Source: Roseobacter sp. (GTDB lineage: Bacteria; Pseudomonadota; Alphaproteobacteria; Rhodobacterales; Rhodobacteraceae). Taken from it: 41,561 nt of DNA. Every line of letters starts with the position of its first letter. Positions within the stretch are counted from its first letter, which is position 1. Below, in pieces: positions 8,725 to 18,996 of the stretch. The notes beneath the pieces were generated by a model. It saw nothing but the letters and a program-made list of their open reading frames with translations. It did no database searches and was not told the origin of the DNA. Where the stretch lies: NCBI GenBank assembly GCA_024636495.1, contig JAGXGZ010000064.1:1-41561 (forward strand). The letters are read 5' to 3'. The position numbers and the translations under genes are program-made.

Positions 8725-9165
8725 TGAGATGTCTTTCTTTATTTTCAACGGATCGGAAGTGACCCGGGATGAGAATTGAAATGACATCAGCCGCCGCCAA
8801 ACGATATCGTCCTTGGGGGGTAAATCGCGATCATACCCCAGTGGATGCAGGTGTTTCATACCAAAGGATGATGCGGATCAGGCTTGTTTGTGGCAGGTGC
8901 CCGACCGGATTAAAGCAGCAATGTGGCACCTTGAGAAATAGCAACCTTGGGTAGAAACGCCAGCCTAATCTTAAAGTGTTCATCCGGCTTTAGCATCGGT
9001 TCAACCCGCATGAATCTGGCGAGCATCGACAAATTCAACAGGATTCGAATCGTGGTGATTGGGATTTTTTACCGCGATGGGGCGCGCTTTTTACGTTTGT
9101 GGAAATTATTGCAAGCGCTTTGGTAGACCCGCGATAACCGCAAAGCTTTCACCGCAGCGCTTGCG
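8725..9165. other. Intergenic region between the RND permease and flp
   Basis: 441 bp without a convincing gene. It must hold the promoter of the Tad operon (minus strand) and the end of the RND transcript (minus strand). I see no clear -35/-10 pair, no full CtrA-type TTAA-N7-TTAA site and no T-tailed terminator. GCAAGCGCT (9111-9119) and AGCGCTTGC (9156-9164) are a 9-bp inverted repeat with a 36-base spacer just behind the RND stop codon, possibly a processing or termination structure. Confidence 0.5.
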
Positions 9166-12100
9166 TTACGAGGTTTGCGCCTGCGCCTCTTCCAGTTCCT
9201 TTTGAAGCAATGCCTCTTGCTTGGCTTTGGGGGATGAAAAGCCGGCCAGCAGCGCGTAGGCGACGGGGGTCAGGTACAGCGTAAACAACGTCGCCAGACC
9301 CAGCCCGCCGACGATCACCCAACCCAATGCTTCACGCGCTTCGGCACCCGCCCCTGTGGACATCACCAGCGGTACGCCCCCTAGTACGGTCGATGTCATG
9401 GTCATCATCACAGGGCGCAGTCTGATACGGCAGGCATCGACAATGGCGGTGTGCACATCTTGTCCCTCGTCGCGCAGCTGATTGGCAAATTCGACAATCA
9501 ATATGCCGTTCTTGGCCATGATCCCGATTAGCATCACCAACCCGATCTGGCTGTAGACGTTCAGGCTTTGCCCCGTCAGCAACAATGCAAAGATCGCACA
9601 GGCCAGCCCCAACGGGACAGTCGCCATAACCACCACCGCCGAAATAAAGCTTTCGAATTGGGCTGACAGAACCAGAAATACGATCAATATCGCAAAACCA
9701 AAAGTCAGCAGGATACCGGAATTTGTCTGATCCAGGGTCGCCGCTTCGGCCAGCGGGATGATCCGGTTTTCGTCCGACAGAACCTCGGCGCCGATGTCCT
9801 GCACCATCGCGAAAGCATCCCCCAGCGACACTTCAGGTGTCAGGCCAGCTGTCAGCTCCACCGATCTGTTCTGCCCTTCGCGGTCAAGTTCGGGGGCCAC
9901 GGCCCGCTCTTCAAGGGTGACAAAGCTGGACATGGGAACCATCTGGCCATTGCCCGACTGGACAAAGATGTTCTCAAGATCACCGGGATCGTTGATGGGG
10001 TTCGAAGTCGACAGCATTTGCACGTCAAAACTGGTGTCTTCGATAAAAACCGACCCGACGGTGCGCCCGTCCAACAATGCCTGTAAGGCCTGACCCAGAC
10101 CGGTGATGTCGATTTGCAGATCTGCGGCCAAGGCGCGGTCTATCTCCACAAAAAGCTGTGGTTGCGTGCGCTCGTATTCCAGCTGGATCTGCCCCAAGCC
10201 GGGTATCTCGCGCATCCTGTCGACCATCGTTTCAGCCACTGTCGCAAGCTGACCATAGTCGGTGCCCGTTATCCCAAACGCCAACCCCCTGCCAGCGCCG
10301 CGAATACCCAGCGAATTTGGCTGGATAGCAAAAGCACGCACCCCGATGATATTGCGCAGCTTGCCGTTGATCTCGCCCACGATTTCTTGCTGCCCGCGTG
10401 CGCGATCTTGCCATTTCGCAAGGGTGAAGACCATGAAACCACGGTTGTCAGCACCAAACCCGCTGATCGAAAAAACATTCGTGATCTCGCCAGCTTCTTG
10501 AAGGGGCGCGATGGAATCTTCGATCTCGCGCATTTTGGATTGGGTATAGTCCAGTGATACGCCTTGAGGGGCTGTGACGCTCAACAAGGCAACGGCGCGG
10601 TCTTCTGGCGGCGTCAGTTCCTGACGGATGCCGCCCGTCAACAGTACAGCGGTCACACCAACGAAAAGCGAAACCGTAACTATCAGAAAAGGGACCGCAA
10701 GCGCTGCATTCAAGGTCTTCTCATAGAACCGCAGCAGTTTTCCGCCCAGCCAGATCATCGGACCACGCGGGTTTTCTTCGGGCGCTTTGGTAAGCAGGCG
10801 GCTGGCTAAAACAGGGCAGAGGCTAAGGGCGACAACAGATGACAAAAGCACGGCCATCGCGAGCGTGAACCCGAATTCGCGAAACAGGCCGCCTGCTTGG
10901 CCCGGCAAGAATGACAGTGGCACAAACACGGCGGCCAGCGTGGCTGTGGTTGTCACGACTGCGAAAAATACCTGCGACGTGCCATTCACCGCCGCAGCTC
11001 TTGGCCCCATGCCAAGAGAACGTTGCCGCACAATGTTTTCCAGAACGACGATGGCATCATCCACAACCATTCCTGTCGCGAGCACCAGCGCCAGCAATGT
11101 CAGGATGTTAATCGAAAAGCCCACCATATAGATCGCAGCAAGCGTGCCAATCAGGGCCACCGGCAAGGTCAGCGTGGGGATCAATGTTGCGCGGAAATTG
11201 CGCAGAAACAGAAAGATGACAGCGACCACAATCGCCATTGCAAAGCCTAGTGATTTTACGACTTCTTCAATCGAACCTGCGATGAATGTCGCGTCGTCCG
11301 AGGTTATTGCAATGGTGATATCATCGGGCAAGCTCTGATCAAGTTCGTCGACGACCCGACGTACGTTCGACGAGATTTCTAGCGTATTCGATGTTGCTTG
11401 CCGAATGATGCCGATGCCTAAACCTTGCTGCCCGTTCGCACGCAGAACGGTTTCACCCGACGCGGGCCCTAACGTCACAGTGGCGACATCGCCCAGTTTG
11501 ACTTCGTCTTTGATCTCAAGCGCCTCAAACGCCTCAGCTGTGGCGACGTTTGCTGTGGTGCGCACGTTGATTGACTGGCGGTCCCCGGCCAGATCACCTG
11601 CCGGTGCATCAAAGGCAACGCTGGCAAGGGCGGCTTGCATATCTGCAAGCGTCAGGCCGCGGCTGGCCAGTTCGAACTGGTTGATATCGACCCGAAAGAT
11701 CGGTTCGCGGTCGCCGTAAATCTGCAAATCGGCCACCCCATCCACAGAGATCAGACGATCTTCGACACGCTCTTGCACAATTGCGGTCAGCTCTTGGGGC
11801 GACCGCCCGGCAGACGTGACCGCAATCCGCATGACGGGTTGGGCATTGGCGTCGGCTTTGACGATCTCGGGCTGTTCTGCGTCTTCGGGCAGGTTGTTGA
11901 CGATCCGTGCAACTGCGTCCCTTACATCTGTGGCAGCGACATCGATATTGACCGTATCGTCAAATTCTACCGTGACGCGGCTGCGCCCAAAGCGAGAGTT
12001 CGAAGAGATGCTGCGCACCCCAGAGACGCGGCCGACTGCCCCCTCGACCCGGCCGGTCAGCTCTTGATCAACCGCTTCGGGCGAGGCACCGGGGAATGGT

Positions 12101-12261
12101 GTGGTGATGGTAACGACAGGCCGGTCAACATTGGGCAGTTCACGTATTTCTGCCCCGAAAAGGGCTGCGATGCCGGCCAGAATGATCAGCGCATTAAGGA
12201 CAAACGCAAGAATAGGGCGCCGGATAAACAGCGCCGTGCCGGAGGAGGAAGGCGCGCTCAT
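9166..12261 (-). CDS. RND-family efflux permease (HAE1 type)
   Basis: A 1031-residue inner-membrane proton antiporter. The usual RND plan is visible: TM1 at residues ~15-36 (FIRRPILAFVLNALIILAG), a large periplasmic loop to ~335, TM2-TM6 from ~336, a second loop and TM8-TM12 at the C-terminus. TM4 holds GMVVDDAIVVLENI with the proton-relay aspartates D401/D402. It would work as a trimer with the fusion protein encoded just upstream (ATGA overlap at 12258-12261) and a TolC-like outer-membrane protein, which is not in the window. The substrate cannot be told from sequence; HAE1 members export hydrophobic or amphiphilic compounds. Confidence 0.92.
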   Translation of the reverse strand: MSAPSSSGTALFIRRPILAFVLNALIILAGIAALFGAEIRELPNVDRPVVTITTPFPGASPEAVDQELTGRVEGAVGRVSGVRSISSNSRFGRSRVTVEFDDTVNIDVAATDVRDAVARIVNNLPEDAEQPEIVKADANAQPVMRIAVTSAGRSPQELTAIVQERVEDRLISVDGVADLQIYGDREPIFRVDINQFELASRGLTLADMQAALASVAFDAPAGDLAGDRQSINVRTTANVATAEAFEALEIKDEVKLGDVATVTLGPASGETVLRANGQQGLGIGIIRQATSNTLEISSNVRRVVDELDQSLPDDITIAITSDDATFIAGSIEEVVKSLGFAMAIVVAVIFLFLRNFRATLIPTLTLPVALIGTLAAIYMVGFSINILTLLALVLATGMVVDDAIVVLENIVRQRSLGMGPRAAAVNGTSQVFFAVVTTTATLAAVFVPLSFLPGQAGGLFREFGFTLAMAVLLSSVVALSLCPVLASRLLTKAPEENPRGPMIWLGGKLLRFYEKTLNAALAVPFLIVTVSLFVGVTAVLLTGGIRQELTPPEDRAVALLSVTAPQGVSLDYTQSKMREIEDSIAPLQEAGEITNVFSISGFGADNRGFMVFTLAKWQDRARGQQEIVGEINGKLRNIIGVRAFAIQPNSLGIRGAGRGLAFGITGTDYGQLATVAETMVDRMREIPGLGQIQLEYERTQPQLFVEIDRALAADLQIDITGLGQALQALLDGRTVGSVFIEDTSFDVQMLSTSNPINDPGDLENIFVQSGNGQMVPMSSFVTLEERAVAPELDREGQNRSVELTAGLTPEVSLGDAFAMVQDIGAEVLSDENRIIPLAEAATLDQTNSGILLTFGFAILIVFLVLSAQFESFISAVVVMATVPLGLACAIFALLLTGQSLNVYSQIGLVMLIGIMAKNGILIVEFANQLRDEGQDVHTAIVDACRIRLRPVMMTMTSTVLGGVPLVMSTGAGAEAREALGWVIVGGLGLATLFTLYLTPVAYALLAGFSSPKAKQEALLQKELEEAQAQTS

Positions 12262-13427
12262 AGCCGCACCACGTTAGCGGGGGGCTGGTTGTTCAGCGCG
12301 GTATCTTTTTGCGGGGCAACTGTCACATCAGCGCCGTCGCGCAAGGTTTGGACGCCTTCGGTCACGACCATGTCGTCTTTGCGCAGATCATCAGAGGTGA
12401 CCAGCACCTCGTCGCTGTTGCGCTGCGCGATAGTGACGTTGACGCGCACAGCTTTATCTTCCCGCACGACCCAGACAAACGGCCCTTCGCTGGACCATTG
12501 CAACGCCAAAGGCGCGATTGATAGAACAGTTTCGCCCGGAAAGGTCATATTGACTGAAAACGCCATTCCGGCGCGCAGCATATCCGCCTCGTTCGAGACG
12601 CGACCCTGCACCAGCATGGTTCTGCTGGCCCTTTCGACCACTGAATCGATAGCCCTGATTTCGCCTTGCAACTTTGTATCAGTCAGCCCCAAAGGGCTAA
12701 GATCAAATGTTTGACCGACGGCAATCTTGCTGACGATGCGTTCGGGCACACGAAAATCAATTAGAATCTCAGAGCGGTCTGTGATCGTGACCAAGACGTC
12801 CTGGGCGTTGACGCGGTCGCCGATTTCAAGGTTCGTGATGCCCATCCATCCCGAGATGGGTGCGACAACCTGCCGCTGTGAAAGATCGAATTCCGCCTGC
12901 CGCACAGCAAGTTCAGCACTGCGCAAGGCCAGTTCGGTTTCGCGCAACCTGACTTCGGTTGTGGCCCCCGATGCTTCCAGCCGCTGGATGCGGGTCGCCT
13001 CAGCGCTGGCATCGGCCAATTCAATACGGGCCTGTTCAAGTGCGATCTGTTCTTCTTCGTCCTGCAGGGACAAGATCACCGTGCCACTTTCAACATAACC
13101 ACCTGCGGTAAGTGCGATTTCCGTGATCACCCCCACGGCATTGGACCGCACCGTTACTGACCGCCGTGCCAGACCGTCGCCAATCGCATTGATCCGCTCT
13201 GCCATTGCTTTTTGTTGAACCGGCAACGCAATAACTTGCGCCGGGCCGCCGCCGCGTCTTCTGTCTTGTTGCGCCTGCGCGGCGTCTTTCGGTTCAATGC
13301 CAAGCAGATCAAGCACGCCAATTCTATCCAGAAACGGGTGCGCAGCCGGCACGTAGGTGATCCAGATATAGCCACCGACAATAAGGGCGACGCAGATAAG
13401 ACCGATTTGCCGGAGCGCTTTCATCAT
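12258..13427 (-). CDS. RND efflux membrane fusion protein
   Basis: A periplasmic adaptor of ~389 residues. It has an N-terminal membrane anchor (LRQIGLICVALIVGGYIWIT), a biotinyl-lipoyl-like half, an alpha-helical hairpin rich in Glu/Ala/Arg (around EQARIELADASAEATRIQRL), the second lipoyl half and a beta-barrel with VSNEADMLRAGMAFSVNMTF. It links the inner-membrane pump to an outer-membrane channel. The start is ambiguous: AAAGG sits 5 bases before the ATG at 13427 and 8 before the one at 13424; the ATG at 13442 has no ribosome site. It is divergent from the arsR-arsC gene with ~190 bp between starts, so joint control is possible. Confidence 0.88.
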   Translation of the reverse strand: MMKALRQIGLICVALIVGGYIWITYVPAAHPFLDRIGVLDLLGIEPKDAAQAQQDRRRGGGPAQVIALPVQQKAMAERINAIGDGLARRSVTVRSNAVGVITEIALTAGGYVESGTVILSLQDEEEQIALEQARIELADASAEATRIQRLEASGATTEVRLRETELALRSAELAVRQAEFDLSQRQVVAPISGWMGITNLEIGDRVNAQDVLVTITDRSEILIDFRVPERIVSKIAVGQTFDLSPLGLTDTKLQGEIRAIDSVVERASRTMLVQGRVSNEADMLRAGMAFSVNMTFPGETVLSIAPLALQWSSEGPFVWVVREDKAVRVNVTIAQRNSDEVLVTSDDLRKDDMVVTEGVQTLRDGADVTVAPQKDTALNNQPPANVVRL

Positions 13428-13596
13428 TATTGCCTTTGTCATAATGTCATTAATTAAACTACTTAGCTTGTCCTTGGGTAAATCACATAAATTTTGTGTG
13501 TGGGCGGCCTGTAAAGATTGCCTAAGCCACATTCGCCCAATTAAGCGACACAAAGCGTGGGTCAGGCTGTTACAAAACTATCACTTTCCATACAAT

Positions 13597-13630
13597 ATTA
13601 ATTCTATTATTCACGAATTATGGAATTAAT
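13597..13630. promoter_or_regulatory. Inverted repeat at the arsR-arsC start (possible ArsR operator)
   Basis: ATTAATTC (13597-13604) and GAATTAAT (13623-13630) form an 8-bp inverted repeat with an 18-base spacer, in a locally AT-rich stretch that covers the ATG at 13620. ArsR-family operators are AT-rich imperfect dyads of this size near the promoter. Assignment as the autoregulatory site is inference. Confidence 0.4.
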
Positions 13631-14450
13631 AATCTCAAACCGTCTGTCTACGCTTGGTCATCCGCAACGGTTGGCCCTGTTTCGGCTGCTGATGCGTCGT
13701 TATCCTGATCGCGTTCCCGCAACCGAACTGGCTCAAGCGCTTGGCATAAAGCCAAACACGCTGTCATCTTATGTGAACGCGCTGATGCAAGCCGGTTTGG
13801 TCACGCAAGAACGTGCTGGAACCTCTCTGCGCTACGCGATCAACCTGGATGCAGCGCGCGAAACCATGGATTATCTGTTGAATGACTGCTGCAAGGGGCG
13901 TCCCGATATCTGCACCCCGGTCATAAACAGCCATAAAGCCGCGCAGAAATTCAATGTACTGTTCCTTTGTACGGGAAATTCCGCACGATCAATCTTTGCG
14001 GAATCCATTCTGCGCGATATCGCAGGTGACCGTTTTGTTGCCTATTCGGCAGGGACCAATCCACGCGCCGGCCTCAATCCGTTTGCACTGGAAGTGCTCA
14101 AGCAAAAGGGTCACGATATATCGGTTCTGCGCTCCAAGAATATATCAGAGTTTCAAGGCGCGGATGCCCCTGACTTTGATTTCGCATTCACCGTCTGCAA
14201 TCAGGCCGCAAACGAGGCGTGCCCCGCGTGGCACGGCCAGCCGATCAGCGCACATTGGGGGCTTCCTGATCCGGTCAAGACCGAAGGGTCTGACGCTGAA
14301 AAGAGCCTTTCGTTTCAACAAACATACGGTGCCCTGCGCAACCGCATGATCACCTTTACCGCTTTGCCGCTCGCCACACTTGATCGTATTTCCTTGCAAA
14401 AGCACGTTGATCAGATTGGCCAATCCAGACCAGAAGGGTCCTCGAAATGA
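13620..14450 (+). CDS. arsR: ArsR repressor - ArsC arsenate reductase fusion
   Basis: A 276-residue two-domain protein. Residues 1-~100 are an ArsR-type winged helix ([16 protein letters not shown], then [20 protein letters not shown]) ending in CCKGRPDIC (90-98), a cysteine cluster suited to sensing As(III). Residues ~110-265 are a low-molecular-weight-phosphatase-type arsenate reductase with the P-loop CTGNSARS at 117-124 and nucleophile Cys117. Such enzymes reduce arsenate to arsenite using thiols. The fusion puts sensor and enzyme in one chain. It starts an operon: its stop overlaps the GAPDH start by ATGA. Confidence 0.9.
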   Translation: MELIISNRLSTLGHPQRLALFRLLMRRYPDRVPATELAQALGIKPNTLSSYVNALMQAGLVTQERAGTSLRYAINLDAARETMDYLLNDCCKGRPDICTPVINSHKAAQKFNVLFLCTGNSARSIFAESILRDIAGDRFVAYSAGTNPRAGLNPFALEVLKQKGHDISVLRSKNISEFQGADAPDFDFAFTVCNQAANEACPAWHGQPISAHWGLPDPVKTEGSDAEKSLSFQQTYGALRNRMITFTALPLATLDRISLQKHVDQIGQSRPEGSSK

Positions 14451-15445
14451 CTGTTTATGCTATCAACGGCCTTGGCCGCATCGGCAAACTTGCCCTCAAG
14501 CCCTTGCTTGAACGGGGTGCCGAAATCGCCTGGATCAACGATGCTGTCGGAGATCCGCAGATGCACGCCCATCTGCTTGAGTTTGACACGGTACACGGAC
14601 GCTGGAAGGCTGAAATCAGCCATGACAGGGACAGTATCACAATTGATGGCATCCGTCTGCCGTTTATCGGTACCAGTGATATTTCTAAGCTGCCACTAGC
14701 GGGCGTTGACGTCGTGATTGACTGCACAGGTGTCTTCAAGACCGAAGCCAAGCTTGCGCCATATTTCAATGCTGGTGTGAAAAAGGTGGTTGTGTCTGCG
14801 CCGATAAAAGATGGGGATGCAGCGAATATCGTCTACGGGGTCAATCAAGATATCTATGATCCTGATCGCCACCGCATTGTGACCGCTGCCAGCTGTACCA
14901 CCAACTGCCTTGCGCCAGTCGTAAAGGTCATTCACGAAAACCTTAAGATCAGGCATGGTGCGATCACCACAATTCACAATGTGACGAATACGCAAACCAT
15001 CGTGGACCGTCCTGCCAAAGACTTGCGCCGCGCCCGATCTGCGCTGAACTCCTTGATCCCGACGACAACGGGCAGTGCAACCGCGATCACCCTTATCTAC
15101 CCCGAACTAAAGGGGCGTCTGGACGGCCATGCAATCCGCGTGCCCTTGCTAAATGCGTCCCTGACGGATTGCGTATTCGAGGTAGAGCGTGAAACGACCG
15201 CACAAGAGGTCAATGCGCTGTTCAAGGCCGCATCCGAAGGGCCGTTGAAGGGCATTTTAGGCTATGAGGAGCGTCCGCTTGTCTCGGCTGATTACACCAA
15301 TGATGAACGCTCAAGCATCGTGGATGCGTTATCGACCATGGTTGTCAATGGCACTCAGGTAAAGATCTATGCGTGGTACGACAACGAGATGGGCTATGCG
15401 CACCGCTTGGTCGATGTGGCCTGCATGGTTGGGAAAAACCTGTGA
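14447..15445 (+). CDS. gap: Arsenate-associated glyceraldehyde-3-phosphate dehydrogenase
   Basis: A 332-residue GAPDH with an N-terminal Rossmann motif ([13 protein letters not shown]) and catalytic SCTTNC around Cys150; [11 protein letters not shown] lies near the C-terminus. In ars operons containing arsJ, this GAPDH uses arsenate in place of phosphate to make 1-arseno-3-phosphoglycerate, the ArsJ substrate (established for the Pseudomonas aeruginosa system). Its position between arsR-arsC and arsJ, with 4-base overlaps on both sides (ATGA; GTGA), argues for this role rather than central glycolysis. A housekeeping copy is expected elsewhere. Confidence 0.9.
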   Translation: MTVYAINGLGRIGKLALKPLLERGAEIAWINDAVGDPQMHAHLLEFDTVHGRWKAEISHDRDSITIDGIRLPFIGTSDISKLPLAGVDVVIDCTGVFKTEAKLAPYFNAGVKKVVVSAPIKDGDAANIVYGVNQDIYDPDRHRIVTAASCTTNCLAPVVKVIHENLKIRHGAITTIHNVTNTQTIVDRPAKDLRRARSALNSLIPTTTGSATAITLIYPELKGRLDGHAIRVPLLNASLTDCVFEVERETTAQEVNALFKAASEGPLKGILGYEERPLVSADYTNDERSSIVDALSTMVVNGTQVKIYAWYDNEMGYAHRLVDVACMVGKNL

Positions 15446-16704
15446 CACTGACGCCTGCGCGACCGCAAGGACAGTCGGCCTATATCGCAGTGACCGCAGC
15501 CTATTGGGCCTTTATGCTGACCGATGGCGCATTGCGGATGCTGGTGCTGTTGCACTTTCATACGCTTGGATTTTCGCCCGTGCAGCTGGCCTATCTCTTT
15601 GTGCTTTACGAGATCGCAGGTGTGGTGACCAATCTTTGTGCGGGATGGATTGCCGCGCGGTTTGGTTTGACCTCGACCCTATATGCCGGGCTTGGCTTGC
15701 AGGTGCTGGCGCTGCTGGCCTTGGCGCAGCTTGATCCTGCTTGGACCGTGGGTGTGTCGGTCGCCTATGTTATGCTGGTTCAGGGGGCCAGTGGGGTTGC
15801 AAAAGACCTTGCCAAGATGTCATCGAAATCTGCGGTAAAGCTGCTTGCACCGTCAAGCGACGGGGGGCTTTTCCGCTGGGTCGCCCTTTTGACGGGTTCA
15901 AAAAATATGGTGAAAGGACTTGGGTTCCTGCTTGGCGCCGGGTTGTTGGCCACACTGGGCTTTGCCGGGGCGGTTCTGGGCATGGCCGCAATCTTGGCAG
16001 TGATCTTGCTGGCGGTTCTGATCGCCATGCCGCCGGGCCTGCCCAAAGGGCGCAAGGGCACAAAGTTTTCGGAAGTGTTTTCGAGGTCTGCCAACGTAAA
16101 CTGGCTAAGTGCGGCACGCGTCTTTCTGTTCGGCGCACGCGATGTGTGGTTCGTTGTCGGCATTCCGATCTATTTCTATGCTGTGCTGTCCGACGGCACC
16201 GAAGCGGGCAACCGCGCGGCGTTCTTTCTGATCGGGACGTTCATGGCAGGTTGGGTCATTCTGTACGGTCTCGTGCAGGCCAATGCGCCCAGGATTTTGC
16301 GCGCAAGAACTCGGTCGGGAACCCAGCTGATCGCGTCAGCACGTCGATGGGGCTGGTATTTGGTCTTGGTTCCATCTGGCCTGACACTGGCGTCTTTGTT
16401 TGCCGCTGGACCACAGATGTGGCTGACCGTGACCCTTGTCGCCGGATTGCTGGCATTTGGCGCGATCTTTGCCGTGAATTCATCCCTGCATTCCTATCTG
16501 ATCTTGTCCTTCACCAAAGCCGAACGCGTGACGATGGATGTGGGCTTTTACTACATGGCTAACGCGGGCGGCAGATTGATGGGCACACTGCTTTCGGGCG
16601 TAACATATCAAATTGGAGGTCTTGCTCTTATGCTGGGCACCGCGACCCTGATGGTGGCATTGTCAGCGGTCATTGTCGGGTTTCTGAAGCCAGAGGGGAC
16701 TTAA
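15442..16704 (+). CDS. arsJ: ArsJ organoarsenical efflux permease (MFS)
   Basis: A 420-residue major facilitator with about 12 hydrophobic segments and typical ArsJ sequence, including [19 protein letters not shown] between the first helices and [20 protein letters not shown] near the C-terminus. It exports 1-arseno-3-phosphoglycerate, which breaks down to arsenate outside the cell, so the pair with GAPDH gives direct arsenate resistance. The start is GTG at 15442 (GTGA overlap with the GAPDH stop); a longer frame from 15373 lies wholly inside the GAPDH gene. No ArsB or Acr3 arsenite pump is present in the window. Confidence 0.9.
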   Translation: MTLTPARPQGQSAYIAVTAAYWAFMLTDGALRMLVLLHFHTLGFSPVQLAYLFVLYEIAGVVTNLCAGWIAARFGLTSTLYAGLGLQVLALLALAQLDPAWTVGVSVAYVMLVQGASGVAKDLAKMSSKSAVKLLAPSSDGGLFRWVALLTGSKNMVKGLGFLLGAGLLATLGFAGAVLGMAAILAVILLAVLIAMPPGLPKGRKGTKFSEVFSRSANVNWLSAARVFLFGARDVWFVVGIPIYFYAVLSDGTEAGNRAAFFLIGTFMAGWVILYGLVQANAPRILRARTRSGTQLIASARRWGWYLVLVPSGLTLASLFAAGPQMWLTVTLVAGLLAFGAIFAVNSSLHSYLILSFTKAERVTMDVGFYYMANAGGRLMGTLLSGVTYQIGGLALMLGTATLMVALSAVIVGFLKPEGT

Positions 16705-16818
16705 TCGCTGGGGTCAATCACCGCCCTTGGTCGGTTCACAAGACTGATACATTTGCGGTGTAAGGACTGGCCAATACCTACGCCAGTTTTAAACCGCGAT
16801 TGCCCTAAGGACAGAAAA

Positions 16819-18981
16819 ATGAAGATCATACAGGCCACCCTGACGTCTGCTGCAGCACTTTTTGCCGCCTCTGCTGTGACGGCACAGGAAATGTCATTCA
16901 ACCGCATTGCCTCTTTTCCGGTGGCTTCCAATTCCGATGGCGCACAGGAAACCTCGTCCGAGATTATTACTGCTTCCGGCGACGGAATGACGCTGATTTA
17001 CTCTGACAGCCCGCTGGGGGTGATCGGGTTCATCGACATGACTGATCCGAAAAATCCTGCCCCACTGGGAACGCTGGACATGGCCGGCGAACCTACAGCC
17101 GTATCCGCGGTGGGTAACAGTGTCATTGCAGGCGTGAATACATCCCAAAGCTATGTCGCGCCGTCCGGGTTCGCAGCCTCTTTTGCGATAGATACCATGA
17201 CCGAAACCGCGCGTTGCGATCTGGGCGGCCAACCCGACAGCACCGCGATCGCGCCTGACGGGTCGTTCATGGCGATCGCCATTGAAAACGAACGCGACGA
17301 AGATGCTGGCGACGGTCGCGTCGGCCAGATGCCCGGCGGGTCAGTCGCGATGATTGATCTGACTGCCGAGGGCGCGTTGATTTGCGACACGATCCGCTTT
17401 GCCGATGTGACAGGTCTGGCAGAGATCGCGCCAGCAGACCCAGAGCCCGAGTTCGTTGACATCAACGCCGCAGGCGAAGTTGTCGTGACGATGCAGGAAA
17501 ACAACCACATGGTCGTTTTAGACCGCACTGGTGCGGTGCTAAGTCATTTTTCGGCAGGCACGGTCGACTTGACAGGTATGGACGCGACCGACGAACGCGC
17601 GGCCCTGATCTTTGATGAAGCACGGGCAGGGATCCCGCGCGAGCCTGACGGGGTTCAATGGATTGACGGCGATCATTTCGCCATCGCGAACGAAGGCGAC
17701 ATGGACGGCGGCACCCGAGGCTGGTCGATTTTTCACAAAGACGGCACGCTTGTCTGGGACAGCGGCCTGTCCTTTGAATACGCGCTGATCGAGGTTGGCC
17801 ATTACCCCGACAAACGCTCCGACGCCAAAGGCGTAGAGCCTGAGGGGATGGAGTTTGCCATCATCAATGGCACGCCAATGGTGTTTATCCTATCCGAGCG
17901 CGGATCAATGGTTGGTGTCTATGATGTGACAGACCCCAGTAACCCTGTTCTCGCTCAACTGCTGCCGTCGGGTGTGGCCCCCGAAGGTACGGTAGCGATC
18001 CCTGAACGGGGCCTTTTGGTTACAGCCAACGAGGCTGATCTGGGCGAAGATGGAGGGGCGCGCAGCCATGTGATGCTGTATCAATACGGCGAAGGTATGC
18101 CGTCCTACCCGCATCTGACATCTGCTGGCGCTGATGAACTGATCGGATGGTCAGCCCTGTCCGGACTGACGGCTGATCCTGACCAAAAAGGCATTTTTTA
18201 TGCTGTGAACGACAGTTTCTTTGCCTATCAGCCGACGATCTTTACGATTGATTCCACACAATCCCCTGCGCGTATCACCAACGCCTTGCCCGTTACGCGG
18301 GCAGGCTATCCAGCCCAAAAGCTGGATATGGAAGGGATTGCGTCTGATGGGGCAGGCGGGTTTTGGATCGCATCCGAAGGGCGCACTGACCGGATGATCC
18401 CTCATGCTATCTATCATGTTGATGCACGTGGCGAGATCACCGAGGAAATCCCGTTTCCAGCGGAACTGCTTGCCGTCGAAAACCGATTTGGGTCTGAGGG
18501 GATCACAGTTGTTGGGTCCAAGCTTTGGATTGCGATCCAGCGCAATTGGGCCGATGACGCTGGCAATATGTTCAAACTTGTCGCGTATGATTTGGAAACC
18601 AAGGAATGGGGTGCCGTTACCTATCAGCCCGCCACCCCCGAAACTGGCTGGGTCGGCCTGTCAGAGATCGTGGCGCATGGTGATTACGTCTACTTGATCG
18701 AGCGTGATAACCAGATCGGATCGAATGCGGTTACCAAGTTGATTACCCGCGTACCGCTTTCCGACATGATGCCTGCCCCCTTGGGCGGTGATCTGCCCAC
18801 CGTAACCCGCGAAGTTGTCTTGGATTTGCTGCCCCTATTGGCCGCGACCGGTGGCTATGTGGTCGATAAGGTGGAAGGGCTGGCCTTTGACGCTCAGGGC
18901 AATGCTTGGATCGTTACAGACAACGACGGTGTCGACGACAGTTCGGGCGAGACGATGTTCGTGAACCTCGGGCAACTATAA
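16819..18981 (+). CDS. Secreted phytase-like beta-propeller protein
   Basis: A 720-residue protein with a Sec signal peptide (MKIIQATLTSAAALFAASAV, cleavage near TAQE). The first ~430 residues look like repeated propeller blades (IDMTDPKNPAPLGTLDM; YDVTDPSNPVLAQLLPSG) resembling choice-of-anchor-I/PhoX-type exported proteins. Residues ~450-700 resemble the phytase-like esterase family (KLDMEGIASDGAGGFWIASE; GLAFDAQGNAWIVTDNDGVD). It probably acts in the periplasm or outside on a phosphate ester, but no activity is proven and catalytic residues cannot be assigned with confidence. AAGGA lies 8 bases before the ATG at 16819. It follows arsJ by 114 bp in the same direction, so a phosphate/arsenate link is possible. 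Confidence 0.75.
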   Translation: MKIIQATLTSAAALFAASAVTAQEMSFNRIASFPVASNSDGAQETSSEIITASGDGMTLIYSDSPLGVIGFIDMTDPKNPAPLGTLDMAGEPTAVSAVGNSVIAGVNTSQSYVAPSGFAASFAIDTMTETARCDLGGQPDSTAIAPDGSFMAIAIENERDEDAGDGRVGQMPGGSVAMIDLTAEGALICDTIRFADVTGLAEIAPADPEPEFVDINAAGEVVVTMQENNHMVVLDRTGAVLSHFSAGTVDLTGMDATDERAALIFDEARAGIPREPDGVQWIDGDHFAIANEGDMDGGTRGWSIFHKDGTLVWDSGLSFEYALIEVGHYPDKRSDAKGVEPEGMEFAIINGTPMVFILSERGSMVGVYDVTDPSNPVLAQLLPSGVAPEGTVAIPERGLLVTANEADLGEDGGARSHVMLYQYGEGMPSYPHLTSAGADELIGWSALSGLTADPDQKGIFYAVNDSFFAYQPTIFTIDSTQSPARITNALPVTRAGYPAQKLDMEGIASDGAGGFWIASEGRTDRMIPHAIYHVDARGEITEEIPFPAELLAVENRFGSEGITVVGSKLWIAIQRNWADDAGNMFKLVAYDLETKEWGAVTYQPATPETGWVGLSEIVAHGDYVYLIERDNQIGSNAVTKLITRVPLSDMMPAPLGGDLPTVTREVVLDLLPLLAATGGYVVDKVEGLAFDAQGNAWIVTDNDGVDDSSGETMFVNLGQL

Positions 18982-18996
18982 GCCACCTTAAAATTA

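Noticed and set aside
9111..9164. 9-bp inverted repeat behind the RND permease as a terminator
   Set aside because: The 36-base spacer is long and no T run follows, so it is reported only as part of the intergenic description.
11635..12714. Plus-strand frame of 359 codons opposite the RND permease and fusion protein
   Set aside because: It crosses the overlap of two well-supported genes and shows no protein-family signal.
15741..16562. Plus-strand frame of 273 codons inside arsJ in another frame
   Set aside because: ArsJ in its own frame has the expected helices and start overlap; the alternative is rich in Arg, Cys and Gly with no membrane pattern.
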